A stretch of DNA of 22,395 bases, taken from assembly GCA_009801015.1 (NCBI GenBank), contig VHZZ01011455.1, forward strand, positions 27,962-50,356, in the 5' to 3' direction. The position numbers were made by a program, and so were the translations under genes. The notes under the pieces were generated by a model. It ran no database searches. It worked only from the letters and a program-made list of their open reading frames with translations, and was not told the DNA's origin. Source of the stretch: Silene noctiflora (lineage: Eukaryota; Streptophyta; Magnoliopsida; Caryophyllales; Caryophyllaceae). This document shows positions 10,676 through 19,593 of this stretch, one piece after another (position 1 is the first letter of the stretch; the number at the start of each line of letters is the position of its first letter).

Positions 10676-11712
10676 GATACGCTTAAAAATTTTAAAAAGT
10701 CGAAAAATTTATTAAAATTTCAAATTTTACTTGGGTCACCTCTCCTGTTAACTAGACATGACAAAAGTAACATGGCCCAATGAACAATCCCCCACCCAAG
10801 AAAGGACTGAATTCGACCTGCTTCCTAAATTGACTCGTTCCTAATGTTTATTGTCGCGTACTAACCATTATCCTAAATAATTTGATAAGACACTTGAAAA
10901 TTTACCCAATCTCAAAATGACCCAATCCCACCTGAAATCTTGAAAGACCTGATTGTCTCATTTGCCAGGTCTACTCCTTAATTCCGCGACGACTCCTTTA
11001 AGGGTTAGGTAAGGCCTAAAATGTTAAAAAGCCAGCTGTTCCAATTAGGAACACTAGTGAGTCATTTTCTAACATGATTGTCTAATTAGGCAACGAATAA
11101 AAGTCACTTTAGTGAATTAGTAATGTGTTAGTGCAAGTGCAATTGCCTTTGTTAGCAAATTGAGCAAAGTTGGTTGTCTCCAAGAAAGTTATATGGTGAT
11201 GGCAATGAGCTAGGTCTCAAGTCAAATCGTAGGAGCCTCCAAAATCTCACGAGTGGAATAAATTAAACAACCCTCGATCGACATTATTTCATGACAAACT
11301 TTTAGAGCGGTCTTAAATATATATATGTATGAGGGATAATATTGTCTATCATTGTATGCTCACGAGTCACGGGCTCATCTTTCTCTTTCGAAGTTCCATA
11401 CTCCATGCATCCTACTATTCAATTATTCAGTATAAGATCTGAAAGATGGGAAAAGAGTGGTAAGCTGCAGCTTGTCCTTTTGCTTTTTGGCAATAGGGCA
11501 AAGGTTGTGGACCAATGTTCTGTTGTTCATGTGTTTCTGTGGTGACATACAGAAATGACAAGAAAAATGGCGGGTGCAAATTGTTACTTATGTTCCAGAT
11601 TGCAGAATAAACACCACATGTTTCAATAGATTTTTTTAACTAGAGAAAACTAGAACCGTCGTCTTAAACAAAACTAACTTGTTTCATCTTTACTAAAGAG
11701 AGAAAGAAAAAA
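10676..11712. other. Upstream intergenic region of the CSLG-like gene, no gene seen
   Basis: No convincing coding sequence. A stretch rich in TGACCC-type motifs (about 10740-11000) resembles the sequence around 13020-13150 and the minisatellite at 14972-15301, which suggests a shared dispersed repeat. The 67-residue open frame at 11342-11545 has no family signature. Cis-elements upstream of about 10700 may belong to the CSLG-like promoter. Confidence 0.45.
10951..10996. repeat. Dispersed repeat block, copy 1
   Basis: The sequence from GATTGTCTCATTTGC to CTCCTTAATTCCGC and GACGACTCC matches, with substitutions and a small length change, the block at 13084-13135 (GATTGTCCTGTTTGC ... CTCCTTAGTTCCGC ... 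ACGGCTCC). Both are preceded by TGACC-rich sequence. Same orientation. Confidence 0.55.
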
Positions 11713-11871
11713 CATTCAAACAGTCGCAAATGAAAAAGACGATCTTTAAACGATATCGAGATTTTGGATAGAAATCAATGTTTAGTATTGAAGATGGATG
11801 TTAATGTCCAAAATCAGAATGACAGAAAAACAAGGAAAGTATAAAATCTCGACTTACTCACAAAATATATA

Positions 11872-11961
11872 CTCCTTCTGTCTCAATCATTTGTTTAACT
11901 TGGATTAAAATATCTCACACAAAGAATATAAAAGGTAAACAAATGACTGTGACGGAAAGTG
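11872..11961. mobile_element. Stowaway-like MITE, 90 bp
   Basis: The left end CTCCTTCTGTCTCAATCATT and the reverse complement of the right end (CACTTTCCGTCACAGTCATT) form about 30-bp imperfect terminal inverted repeats that continue into TTGTTTA. TA dinucleotides flank both ends (11870-11871, 11962-11963), as for Tc1/mariner-type Stowaway elements. No coding capacity. It is absent from the homologous copy at 16047-16586. Confidence 0.7.
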
Positions 11962-12202
11962 TATTAAATACTTCATCAATCAAGTAGTACAATGCCTCTG
12001 TAGTCTGCATTATATCTCTTTCTAACAATTATGCACATTTCCAAAAACTAGATTGGTCCCTTTTTCTGATTTAACTTGGCCGTCGGCCGGAACTTGAAAA
12101 CAAAGAAGATTTAGAAAAGGTCATTTGATTGAACCAAAAAGAAACATCTCAACGAGCGACAACAGGACATATCTCCATCTTCAATAAATTTCTCTTAGAA
12201 TG

Positions 12203-12347
12203 GTAGTATCCGTCTTAAGATGAAAACGAGTCAAACATGCTCCCACGTGTATATATTAGACAAACCTTTTTGTTAATCTCTAAGTATCCTCATTTTGTCT
12301 AATCTATCATATTTAACCGTTTTAAATTTTAATTAGACGGATATTAC
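12203..12347. mobile_element. Small MITE with GTARTATCCGTCTWA inverted ends
   Basis: Left GTAGTATCCGTCTTAAG and the reverse complement of the right end GTAATATCCGTCTAATT are imperfect inverted repeats that continue to AAAACG, bounding an AT-rich ~145-bp insert. The insert is missing from duplicate copy B, which supports mobility. Target duplication and superfamily are unclear. Confidence 0.55.
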
Positions 12348-12567
12348 TTTCTTAAACAAGTAAGATTCCACACTCCTCCAGAAAACTGACAAATCTTTCC
12401 TGCATCATCCTGGAAAATGGCCTGCTTGACATTGTCCTGCAGCAAATCAAATTTTAAATTATAAAAGATCCTAGTTTGTGAGAACGATATTCATTTCATA
12501 CAAAATAACAAGAATAGACAACCAATAGAACTCTGTCGATCCTTGTTCGTGAGAACCACATGAATAG

Positions 12568-13399
12568 TACACCCGCGCGATCCTAGATATGTTGTCTTTG
12601 TTTTAACTTCTATTCCACATTGATTGCTACTACGTCATGAATCATGGTATACAATATTTACAACTTTTTTAAAAACAATATGAAAATAGTTGTTTGATAG
12701 ATCAAGGGTGACAAATTTGACATGGTATGTTAACATATTTTGGAACGGTAAGTCGATGTCAATTAGTTTAACGGGTAAAGTTATGAGAGCTGGTAGGGTT
12801 CACTGTCAAATTCACTTCAGATTGTTGATACAAGTGCTTTACTCCGCTTAGTAAGAAATCACTGAATGAGTGAGGAATGAGGAGGTGCTTTAAGTAAAGC
12901 ACTTAGTCTCTATTGTGACGGCCCCAAATGTGGCAACTTTAAATAAAAATAACCACTCATAAAATGTTACCTATCAAATAATTGTCACATTTTCTCATTA
13001 AAATGTTCACGTTTATGCCCGGCAAAATTGACCTAAATCCATACCCAAATGATCAAGACTCAAACTAACCTGACCGCACCCTTGATTGTCCTGTTTGCAG
13101 CTTCCACTGCTAACTCCTTAGTTCCGCTACGGCTCCGTAAGCATAAATTACAAGCAAATTTAGCTAGGGTTAGGTCACTAGGTGGGTCTTCAAAATGTTT
13201 TTATTTTGTTCAAATGAACGCATTATATCATCGTTCATCGTTATGAATCAAACTCTCAACCTAACGGTTGAATAAGAGAATTTTACCACCTGAGTTAAAT
13301 CTTGTTCTTTGGGTCTTCAAAATGTCAAAAAGTTACTGATTATTAGTGAATTAGTAGTGTTACTAGACCTGACAAAACTGACTCGATACCCAAAAATGA
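12568..13399. other. Intergenic tract with short inverted repeat, no gene seen
   Basis: No coding region seen. A perfect 12-bp inverted repeat AAGTGCTTTACT (12832-12843) and AGTAAAGCACTT (12893-12904) bounds a 49-nt spacer and may be a tiny MITE or hairpin. The region 13020-13150 resembles 10740-11000. Sequence from about 13365 (TGACAAAACTGACTCG) is the left edge of the TGACCC minisatellite, split from the rest by the hAT insertion. Confidence 0.5.
13084..13135. repeat. Dispersed repeat block, copy 2
   Basis: Partner of the block at 10951-10996, sharing GATTGTC, TTTGC, ACTCCTTA, TTCCGC and GGCTCC/GACTCC landmarks in the same order. The local 65-residue open frame is not convincing as a gene. 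Confidence 0.55.
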
Positions 13400-13407
13400 G
13401 CTGAAAT

Positions 13408-14963
13408 TAGAGCTGATCAAAAGCGGGCTTGGACCGGACACGGGCCGGGCCCAACTGCTAAAAAGGTGTCCGGCAGACCTTATTTTATTGCCCGGGCCCG
13501 CTAAGCGGGCCGGTTTCCACTGTCCGTACCCGCCCACTTTAAGAGAGCGGGCTGGCCCGTGGGCCTGACTAAAATCAAATGCAAAAATTAGTATTTCTAT
13601 TAAAACACGAGTTTGTTATCTCTACATCCCACTAAAACTTAACAATTGTCTTTAAAAGCTTACCCGTAAGAAAGTATACTAACTGTCAAAAGATAAAGTT
13701 TACTAAATTTTGGAAAAAACACCAGTTTGACAACGTTGTCTTACAAACATCAAAAGTTCATTTTTGTTATGGTCTTTGTCCGGCATTGTTGCCGGTTACA
13801 TACTATCCCGTGTAAATACTTAAAAGGTACTATCTTTATACGACAATCCCGTTAGTTCCATTCTCGGCGAATCTTTATGCGACAAGTATAAATTTACTTA
13901 TACGTAAGGAATAAGTATTCATTTACGCTACTTAATTAGTTTAGAGTGTAAAAATTGGAATACCTAACATTAACGTGAAAAGCCTGGAAACTAAAATAAA
14001 ACAATCATATGAGTTTCTAGGTATAAGCTATTAATGAAATTAAAGTTGGATGGTTGGACAATTATATGTCCTGTTAATTGGGTTTGACATCAACCATTTT
14101 CTTCCAATTTTAGTTGCTGAACTCTAACAAATGTTGACAATTGTAACTAGCAAAATCAGCCTTCTCTTTAATTTAATTATAAGTTGTGGGAGAAAATTTT
14201 GCAAAGATTTATAATTAATTAATAAAAAACATGAAATGCTTAAATTGCCTTTTCTACGAATTCAATTGAATTTATTTATTTTTATCGAAAGAAAACGAAA
14301 ATGCTAAATAATTTACAATTTAACCAGGGTGGTATTACTGAGTTCAAGTTATATAAAATTTATTTATTCTATTACTAATTTTAGAATACAAAGTTTTAGT
14401 AAAAAGGTACCCAAGTTAATTAATTTATTTTGTGTTTAGTGATTTTTATATATTGAATAAATAGCTAAGTAAATTATGACATGATGCTTTTAGTTTCTTA
14501 GTTTACATATCGAATAAATAATTTACTTCTTATATTTGAAGTTACATTTTTTTATCCCTAAGAGTTTAATTATATATAAATAATTTTTTTGTGTTTAATA
14601 ATATAAAAGAAAAATTGATTTAAGGTACCCAAAACGAGACTATGCATAAAGTTTAGGCACCCTAAATGAAACTAACTAAACCTTGGATACCCAAACTGAA
14701 AATATGCTTAAATCTTAGGCACCTTAACTAAAATTATTCAAAATGAAATATTATTTGATGTACCAAACTGAAAATATGCTTAAATCTTAGGCACCTTAAC
14801 TAAAATTATTCAAACCCGAGGCACCCAAATTGGACTTTAGCCGAACATTAGGCACCCTAACTGAAAATTTTCCTTTAATTTTTGATTTTTCTTGTCCAGG
14901 CCCGCTATTTTAGAGGCCAAACAGGCTGGGCCAAACAGGCCGGCCGGCAGTTGATCGGCTCTA
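13408..14963. mobile_element. Non-autonomous hAT transposon, 1556 bp
   Basis: A perfect 8-bp target duplication GCTGAAAT flanks the element (13400-13407 and 14964-14971). The ends are inverted: left TAGAGCTGATCAAAAGCGGG, right (reverse complement) TAGAGCCGATCAACTGCCGG. Subterminal regions are rich in GGGCC/GGCCC motifs, as in many plant hAT elements, including a tight hairpin GGCCCGCT-A-AGCGGGCC near 13494. The centre is very AT-rich with no transposase frame, so it depends on an autonomous partner. A perfect 52-bp direct repeat lies near the right end. Confidence 0.88.
14691..14814. repeat. 52-bp tandem direct repeat inside the hAT element
   Basis: Positions 14691-14742 and 14763-14814 are identical over 52 bases (both start CCAAACTGAAAATATGC), with a period of 72. 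Degenerate related units containing TTAGGCACC extend from about 14625 to 14860 at about 35-bp spacing. They could be subterminal transposase-binding repeats; that is inference. Confidence 0.85.
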
Positions 14964-14971
14964 GCTGAAAT

Positions 14972-15301
14972 GTATGACCCAAAAGTGACCCGATAGACCC
15001 GAAGTGAGACGAACCAAAGTGACCCAAAATGACTCGAGTGACTGAATTAATGCAAAATCATGACCCAGCCCGCAAGTGACCCGACGAAATGACCCAAAAT
15101 GACTCGAAATGACTGAATAATGCAAAATCATGACTCGAAATGACTGAATACTGCAAAATCATGACCCGAAATGACCCAAACGACCCGATCCAAAGTGACT
15201 CGACCCGAAAGTGACCCGGCCGAAATGACTCGAAATGACTGAATTAATGCAAAATCATGACCCAAACGATCCAACCTAAAATAACCCGATCTGAAGGACC
15301 C
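14972..15301. repeat. Minisatellite built on a TGACCCGAAA-type unit
   Basis: Degenerate ~10-bp units (TGACCCGAAA, TGACCCAAAA, TGACTCGAAA) fill the interval. A larger 31-33-bp module of the form GACTCGAAATGACTGAAT followed by ATGCAAAATCATGAC starts at 15031, 15101, 15132 and 15227. Sequence left of the hAT element (about 13365-13407) has the same character, so the transposon landed at the array's edge. The 108-residue frame on the minus strand here is repeat-derived, not a gene. Confidence 0.85.
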
Positions 15302-15305
15302 ATTT

Positions 15306-16046
15306 GCTGTTACTAGTGTATAGTCTGAGTGTAAGTGAGCAAAGAACCAAGTTCTTAATCTCCACAAAAAGTCATATAGTGAAATATGGCATTGTTTTGT
15401 TGTCATAGGTAATCTGTGCCTAATCACCAAGCTATGTACTCCGTAAGTGTTCATTGTGGCACCGCAAATGAGATTTGGAAATCAGCTTATAGTTCCAAAA
15501 AAAAAAAAGGGTAAGCCTTACAATCTGACGCATAATCTAAAAACACCAATCAATAATTCAACACTTTCTCTAAAACAAAATAAAAACACAATTCCGACAC
15601 TAAAGTCTCATATTTCCTCTTTCATTATCTAATGCATTTATACTTGATTTCGACTCCAAGATCGTCAACACGTAAGCTTATAACCAAATATTCTTGTACA
15701 CCCATTTTATTCAAAAAAACATCGGCTCTTGCCAACATAGAGATATTCTTCTAGTATTCCTAGGGGTTACGTAAATGATACACTAAGTATGTTTTTTTTT
15801 CTCGAAATATGAATGGCATTAGAGCCATCTGATTTACACAGCCGTCTATGACCTCTAGTAAGATGTTCGATGTGTTCTATAAACGTCCATTGAAATAAAG
15901 CACTCAAAATCTCAATCAAGTAAACTCCCCTAATAGCCGACTGAAATTATTTCGAGACAATTTTACATAGTAATACATGTAGCATATTATTCCTTAATCG
16001 ACAGATTTTGTTGCTTAAGACGCCACTCAAAATCTCAAGTCAAAGA
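15306..16046. other. Intergenic, no gene seen
   Basis: AT-rich sequence with a 12-base A run near 15498 and a T run near 15791. No open frame or splice-linked coding sequence was recognised and no clear element ends were found. Confidence 0.4.
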
Positions 16047-16586
16047 CGTTCAAACAACCGCGAATGAGAAAGACTGTTAAATGATGCTTGTCAAAAATCA
16101 ACAAGTTAAATACAAATCTAGAGTTACCACAATGTTAATCTAGAGTTACCTAATATAGTTGACTGCAGTAGCATAATCCCTCTGAAGTCCAGCTATCTGA
16201 GCTATCTCTAACTCTTATGCACATTTTCAGAAACTAAATTGGCCCATCGCTCTGATTTAACTTTGTCGCATCAGCTGAATCGTGAAAACAAAGAAGACTA
16301 TGACAAGGCCGTTTGATTGAACCAAGAACGAGACCTCAAAAAGCAACAGCAGGGCATATCTCTATCTGGGGCTAAGTAAGATTCTACGTTCCTCCAAAAA
16401 AAATGAATTTTTTGCATCATCATGGACTTTGGCCGGCTTGTCGTGGCATGGGGGTTGTCCTGCAAATCAAATTCTGAATTATAGATCCTTGTTTGTGAAA
16501 ACGATATTCATTCAATACAAAACCACTAGAATAGTAATCCTTCTTTCTGAGGACAATATTCATTTCATACAAAACCACGAGAATAG
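16047..16586. repeat. Diverged direct duplication, copy B
   Basis: Partner of 11713-12567 without that copy's two MITE insertions. Its right end contains a ~55-bp tandem pair (TCCTTGTTTGTGAAAACGAT... and TCCTTCTTTCTGAGGACAAT...), each ending in ACAAAACCAC.AGAATAG; copy A shows a decayed version of the same pair. Which copy is ancestral is not evident. Confidence 0.75.
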
Positions 16587-16858
16587 TGTGACTACTAAAT
16601 TTCCTTAAATCTAATCAAAAGAGCATTAGAAATGAAAATATTGTTGAGTAACTTGGTTGATTTACGTTCATCAACGCAGCCACACAGGGTTTACTAGCAT
16701 CTTTGCTAAGCAATTCAGATTTCAGCAAAATTGCTCCGAATTTGAAAGGAAAAAGACTACGTAAATCACTCCCTAACCTCAAGCTCCCACAATCTCACTA
16801 TAAATCTCCTAGTATGCAAGAAGATGTACAATTTACAAAACACAAATTCTCATTGAAG

Positions 16859-17008
16859 ACGTGCACTATCCGTCACAAGTTGGAGACGGATAGTGCCCCT
16901 CTCACAATATGCAAGTGGCACTATCCATGGGGTGCTCCATTTCTCCCCCACTTGCCTTATTGTGAGAGGGACACTATCCGTCTTCAGCTTATGACGGATA
17001 GTGTTCGT
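16859..17008. mobile_element. Foldback MITE with paired terminal hairpins, 150 bp
   Basis: The left arm (16859-16918) and right arm (16948-17008) are near-perfect inverted repeats of about 60 bases around a 29-base centre. Each arm also contains its own hairpin: CACTATCCGTC, a 10-nt loop, then GACGGATAGTG. The same 11-mer thus occurs four times in alternating orientation. No coding capacity. Target duplication is uncertain (AAGAC occurs at 16856-16860 and again at 17015-17019). It lies about 300 bases past the FHA-gene stop and could fall in its 3' UTR. Confidence 0.75.
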
Positions 17009-17309
17009 CACAAGCAAGACGCTTTATTTACAAAAAGGGTCCACTTACAGTAACTCCGCCTACAAGTTGTTTTAGAACAACTTGGTCATGTACAAGCAAG
17101 AATATCCGTTGTCATAACATATAATTTCATAACTCAAAAGCATGAATATCCGTTGTCTAACTTATGACAGTAATGATCCTAACAGAAAATTCCTTCTATA
17201 GCCATAATGTAAACTTTTTTGTTAGATTACTTGTCATTAAAGAAACTCGAAATGTGCAGAAGGCTGAAAGTTAAAACATTACGCATACCATAACAGCCGT
17301 CTTTACGTT

Positions 17310-19238
17310 CTATGTAGCCAAAGGCAATTTGCCTTTGTCTTTCTGCTGCTGCAACATGAATTCATCAAACTGTTTGGCTCTTTTTCGCATGTCATCAATG
17401 ATCTCATCAGTCACGGTATAAATCTGCTTAGGCAAATAGTCTTCTAAATAATCAAACCATTCGCCAAGTGTCATCTTTTCTAAGTCCGGTACCTGTACTG
17501 ACTCTCGGCCTGTTTCTCTACCGTCATAACTAGTATCTGAATCCTCGTGAAGCTCTCTTGTATCAGATGCCCTTATTACCTGATCTTCCACCAGCAAATC
17601 AGTCTCCATTTGATCTGAAAACCTTTTTTCGACATGAGAAGAGCCCACAACATCGTCATTCAGAGAAGCAGATTCATCAATTGGCTCACCTGCCCTTACT
17701 ATAGCCTGATCTTCCATAGCGAAATCACTCTCCAATCCATCAGAAACCCCTTTTTCAACATTAGAAAACCCCACCAAACTCTTATTCAGAGAAGAAGTTT
17801 CATCATTTGGCTCAGCACTAGGCTTCTCTTTAACACACAGATAACCACCCCCATTTTCAGGAACTTCCGCCTCCAACATGTTACTATTCCCTACCCCTTT
17901 TAGATCACTCTGCTCATCAGTCTTGTTTATCAGTTCTGAGCAAGACTGCTGGTTTACAGAGAAAGAGCCACCTAAATGTGCCTCAACTCTATCTTCGGAT
18001 TTATCATGCTGTGCAGTATTCTCCCTGAGCTCCACACAAGGATTCTCTGTTGCGTACAAAGAGGTTTCCAGCTGTTGTTCAGCAACTTCCATCTTCATTA
18101 AATCCCCACTCATCCTGGTTCCCATCTCATTCTCACGAGAAATATCCTCCACTGATTCAACACAAGGCTGCTCTCTATCACACGGAGATCCACCCTCTTG
18201 TTCACGAATTTCAACATCCGAAACATCACCACTAACCTTATCTTCTTCTACTACATTATCCAAAGTAGCAACATTCACTGCCTCTTCACAAGGTTTCTCC
18301 TTCACCTCAACTATCTCAGATTTTTCCATTCCTGATAAATTCCCCTTTATCTCATTTCCAATACCAACATCGTCAATGTCATCAAACTCTTCCTTAACAA
18401 CAACCACCTTCTTCCTCCCCCCACGACCACCTTTCGTCTTCTTACCGTCATCAACACCTACATTCTCTTCCTCAACCTTACACAGCGCCACCTCAACCAG
18501 ATTCTTTTTACTCCTAGTCCTCCTAGTCGGCATTACATCATCCAAACTAACCAACTCAGTCACCTCCTTCCTCGAACTCCGTGTCCTTCTCGTACTCACC
18601 CCACACTCCGCCTTACTCTTCTCATCCACCTCATCATCATTCCCTTCACTCCCATTTGCCTCACCATTTCTCTCCTCCAAAACAACAACTTTCTTCGTCC
18701 TCCCCCGCCCTCTCCCTCGTCCTCTCCCTCTCCCCCGTCCCCGCCCCCGCCCTTGCCGTCCACCGTTTTCCTCTTTCTCTTCCTCCAACTCCGCCTCCTT
18801 CACCTCATCATTCTCCTCCAAAACCCTAACACTAACCTCTTCACCCAAATTCAAATCATCCCCAATTTTACCATCAGGCTGCCCTCTAGTACATCTACGA
18901 TTATCCAATTCATCACTAACTCCGCCAATTACAACCCTAATTAAAGTAATTTCCCCAATTTTAATAACATCACCATCATTAATCTCAGAAGGGGAAAGGG
19001 GTTTAAGAAGAATAGAGTTCAAAATGGTACCATTAGAAGAATCAAGATCAGTAATTACCCATTTACCTGAACCCGAATTGAACTCGATTCTGAGATGGTT
19101 GGAGGAAACACCAGGATCTTTGATTTGTAAATTGTTGCCACGGACAAGACGGCCGAGTCGAACAGAGGATTTAGAATTGAATTCAAGAGTTTCTCCGGTA
19201 CGAGGGCCCTTTTCGATTATTAGCTTCAGTATCGCCAT
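17310..19238 (-). CDS. FHA-domain protein, At4g14490-like, 642 aa, single exon
   Basis: Likely a nuclear phosphothreonine-binding adaptor. An FHA domain fills about residues 1-106 with the expected signature: GR at 29-30, SSNHL at 45-49 and DLDSSNGT at 64-71. An acidic stretch leads to an RG tract (about 160-180). Basic TRRTRS motifs (216-221, 238-243) and GRGGRKK (271-277) follow, resembling AT-hook-like or nuclear-localisation segments. Residues 314-553 are acidic and form about six diverged ~42-residue repeats. A conserved-looking C-terminal segment (about 584-630, including TLGEWFDYLE and EIIDDMRKRAKQFDEF) probably forms helices. The overall plan recalls Arabidopsis SMAD/FHA proteins such as At4g14490; that match is from memory. 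The ATG at 19238 starts the FHA fold directly, in context CAACAATGGCG. No introns are needed. The 300 bases past the stop hold no other gene and presumably the 3' UTR; no canonical AATAAA was seen. Confidence 0.92.
   Translation of the reverse strand: MAILKLIIEKGPRTGETLEFNSKSSVRLGRLVRGNNLQIKDPGVSSNHLRIEFNSGSGKWVITDLDSSNGTILNSILLKPLSPSEINDGDVIKIGEITLIRVVIGGVSDELDNRRCTRGQPDGKIGDDLNLGEEVSVRVLEENDEVKEAELEEEKEENGGRQGRGRGRGRGRGRGRGRGRTKKVVVLEERNGEANGSEGNDDEVDEKSKAECGVSTRRTRSSRKEVTELVSLDDVMPTRRTRSKKNLVEVALCKVEEENVGVDDGKKTKGGRGGRKKVVVVKEEFDDIDDVGIGNEIKGNLSGMEKSEIVEVKEKPCEEAVNVATLDNVVEEDKVSGDVSDVEIREQEGGSPCDREQPCVESVEDISRENEMGTRMSGDLMKMEVAEQQLETSLYATENPCVELRENTAQHDKSEDRVEAHLGGSFSVNQQSCSELINKTDEQSDLKGVGNSNMLEAEVPENGGGYLCVKEKPSAEPNDETSSLNKSLVGFSNVEKGVSDGLESDFAMEDQAIVRAGEPIDESASLNDDVVGSSHVEKRFSDQMETDLLVEDQVIRASDTRELHEDSDTSYDGRETGRESVQVPDLEKMTLGEWFDYLEDYLPKQIYTVTDEIIDDMRKRAKQFDEFMLQQQKDKGKLPLAT
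17580..18299 (-). repeat. Six diverged ~42-residue repeats within the FHA-protein gene
   Basis: Units begin near residues 314, 356, 398, 430, 471 and 512. Anchors are EKPCEE, EQPCVE, ENPCVE, QQSCSE and EKPSAE, with the conserved Cys/Ser at 317, 359, 401, 433 and 474. The last two units share EP.DE..SLN, VEK..SD..E.D and EDQ at a 42-residue offset. The third unit is about 10 residues short. The repeats are visible in protein; DNA identity between units is low, so the expansion is old. Confidence 0.7.
18699..18761 (-). repeat. RG-dipeptide tract (coding microsatellite)
   Basis: A run of alternating Arg-Gly codons (about residues 160-180) in the FHA protein gene, written with mixed CGx/GGx codons. 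GR/RG tracts are known in RNA- or DNA-associated nuclear proteins and can be arginine-methylated. The tract is a likely site of length variation. Confidence 0.85.
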
Positions 19239-19593
19239 TGTTGAAGAGGAAGAGAAGAAGAGGGAACAAGTTTGAAATTTGAATTATTTGAATTATGTTT
19301 GAGGAAATGAGGAATTGAGAAACGAGGGGATTTGTTTGTAAATCCTCGTTAAATTTTTTTTCTTTTTTTCTTTTTTTGAGAGTATGATTTCATTAGAGCA
19401 CAAATTCACTTTTAGTCAAACAGGTCAAGTAGTTAGAACAAATGTATAAATACGAAGTATAATGCATGGAAAAAATATTATATTTGTCTTATATGTACAA
19501 GTGGATTATAATTGACTTGTTTTATTGTTAAGACGGATACAATAATAACAGGCATTCTCATTTGATTGACTTTGTAAAGAAATAAATTGAATA
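19239..19593 (-). promoter_or_regulatory. Promoter and leader region of the FHA-protein gene
   Basis: On the minus strand the ~35 bases before the ATG are CT-rich (CTTCTTCTCTTCCTC), typical of a plant 5' UTR. No clear TATA box lies within 150 bases, which would suit a broadly expressed TATA-less gene. A solo LTR begins 355 bases upstream of the ATG and may bound or contribute to the promoter. Confidence 0.45.
19555..19593. repeat. 39-bp direct repeat, left copy
   Basis: Matches 22069-22107 at 37 of 39 positions (differences G/C and G/A). Begins TTCTCATTT and ends AATTGAATA. The solo LTR is inserted immediately after this copy, so the two copies were about 90 bases apart before insertion. Confidence 0.85.

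Larger units (their letters stand above)
11713..12567. repeat. Diverged direct duplication, copy A
   Basis: This segment aligns with 16047-16586 in the same orientation, 4.33 kb away. Shared landmarks in order: TTCAAAC..(C)GC.AATGA.AAAGAC; TTATGCACATTT; GAAAACAAAGAAGA; TTTGATTGAACCAA; CATATCTC.ATCT; GTAAGATTC; TGTCCTGCA and CAAATCAAATT; ACGATATTCATT. Copy A carries two inserts (11872-11961 and 12203-12347) absent from copy B, which explains its extra length. No intact open frame is shared by both copies, so I treat it as non-coding or a decayed gene piece. Confidence 0.75.

Noticed and set aside
15128..15454. 108-residue minus-strand frame with repeated GHDFA-like segments
   Set aside because: Its repeats come from the underlying minisatellite, not from a protein family.
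16703..17053. 116-residue plus-strand frame
   Set aside because: Its second half is the foldback MITE and the first half has no recognisable domain. A minus-strand frame through the same bases also looks superficially protein-like, so neither is convincing.
17878..19275. 465-residue open frame on the plus strand opposite the FHA gene
   Set aside because: It is the antisense of a long, compositionally biased coding exon. Its Ser/Pro/Thr-rich product has no recognisable domain, while the minus strand encodes a clear FHA fold.
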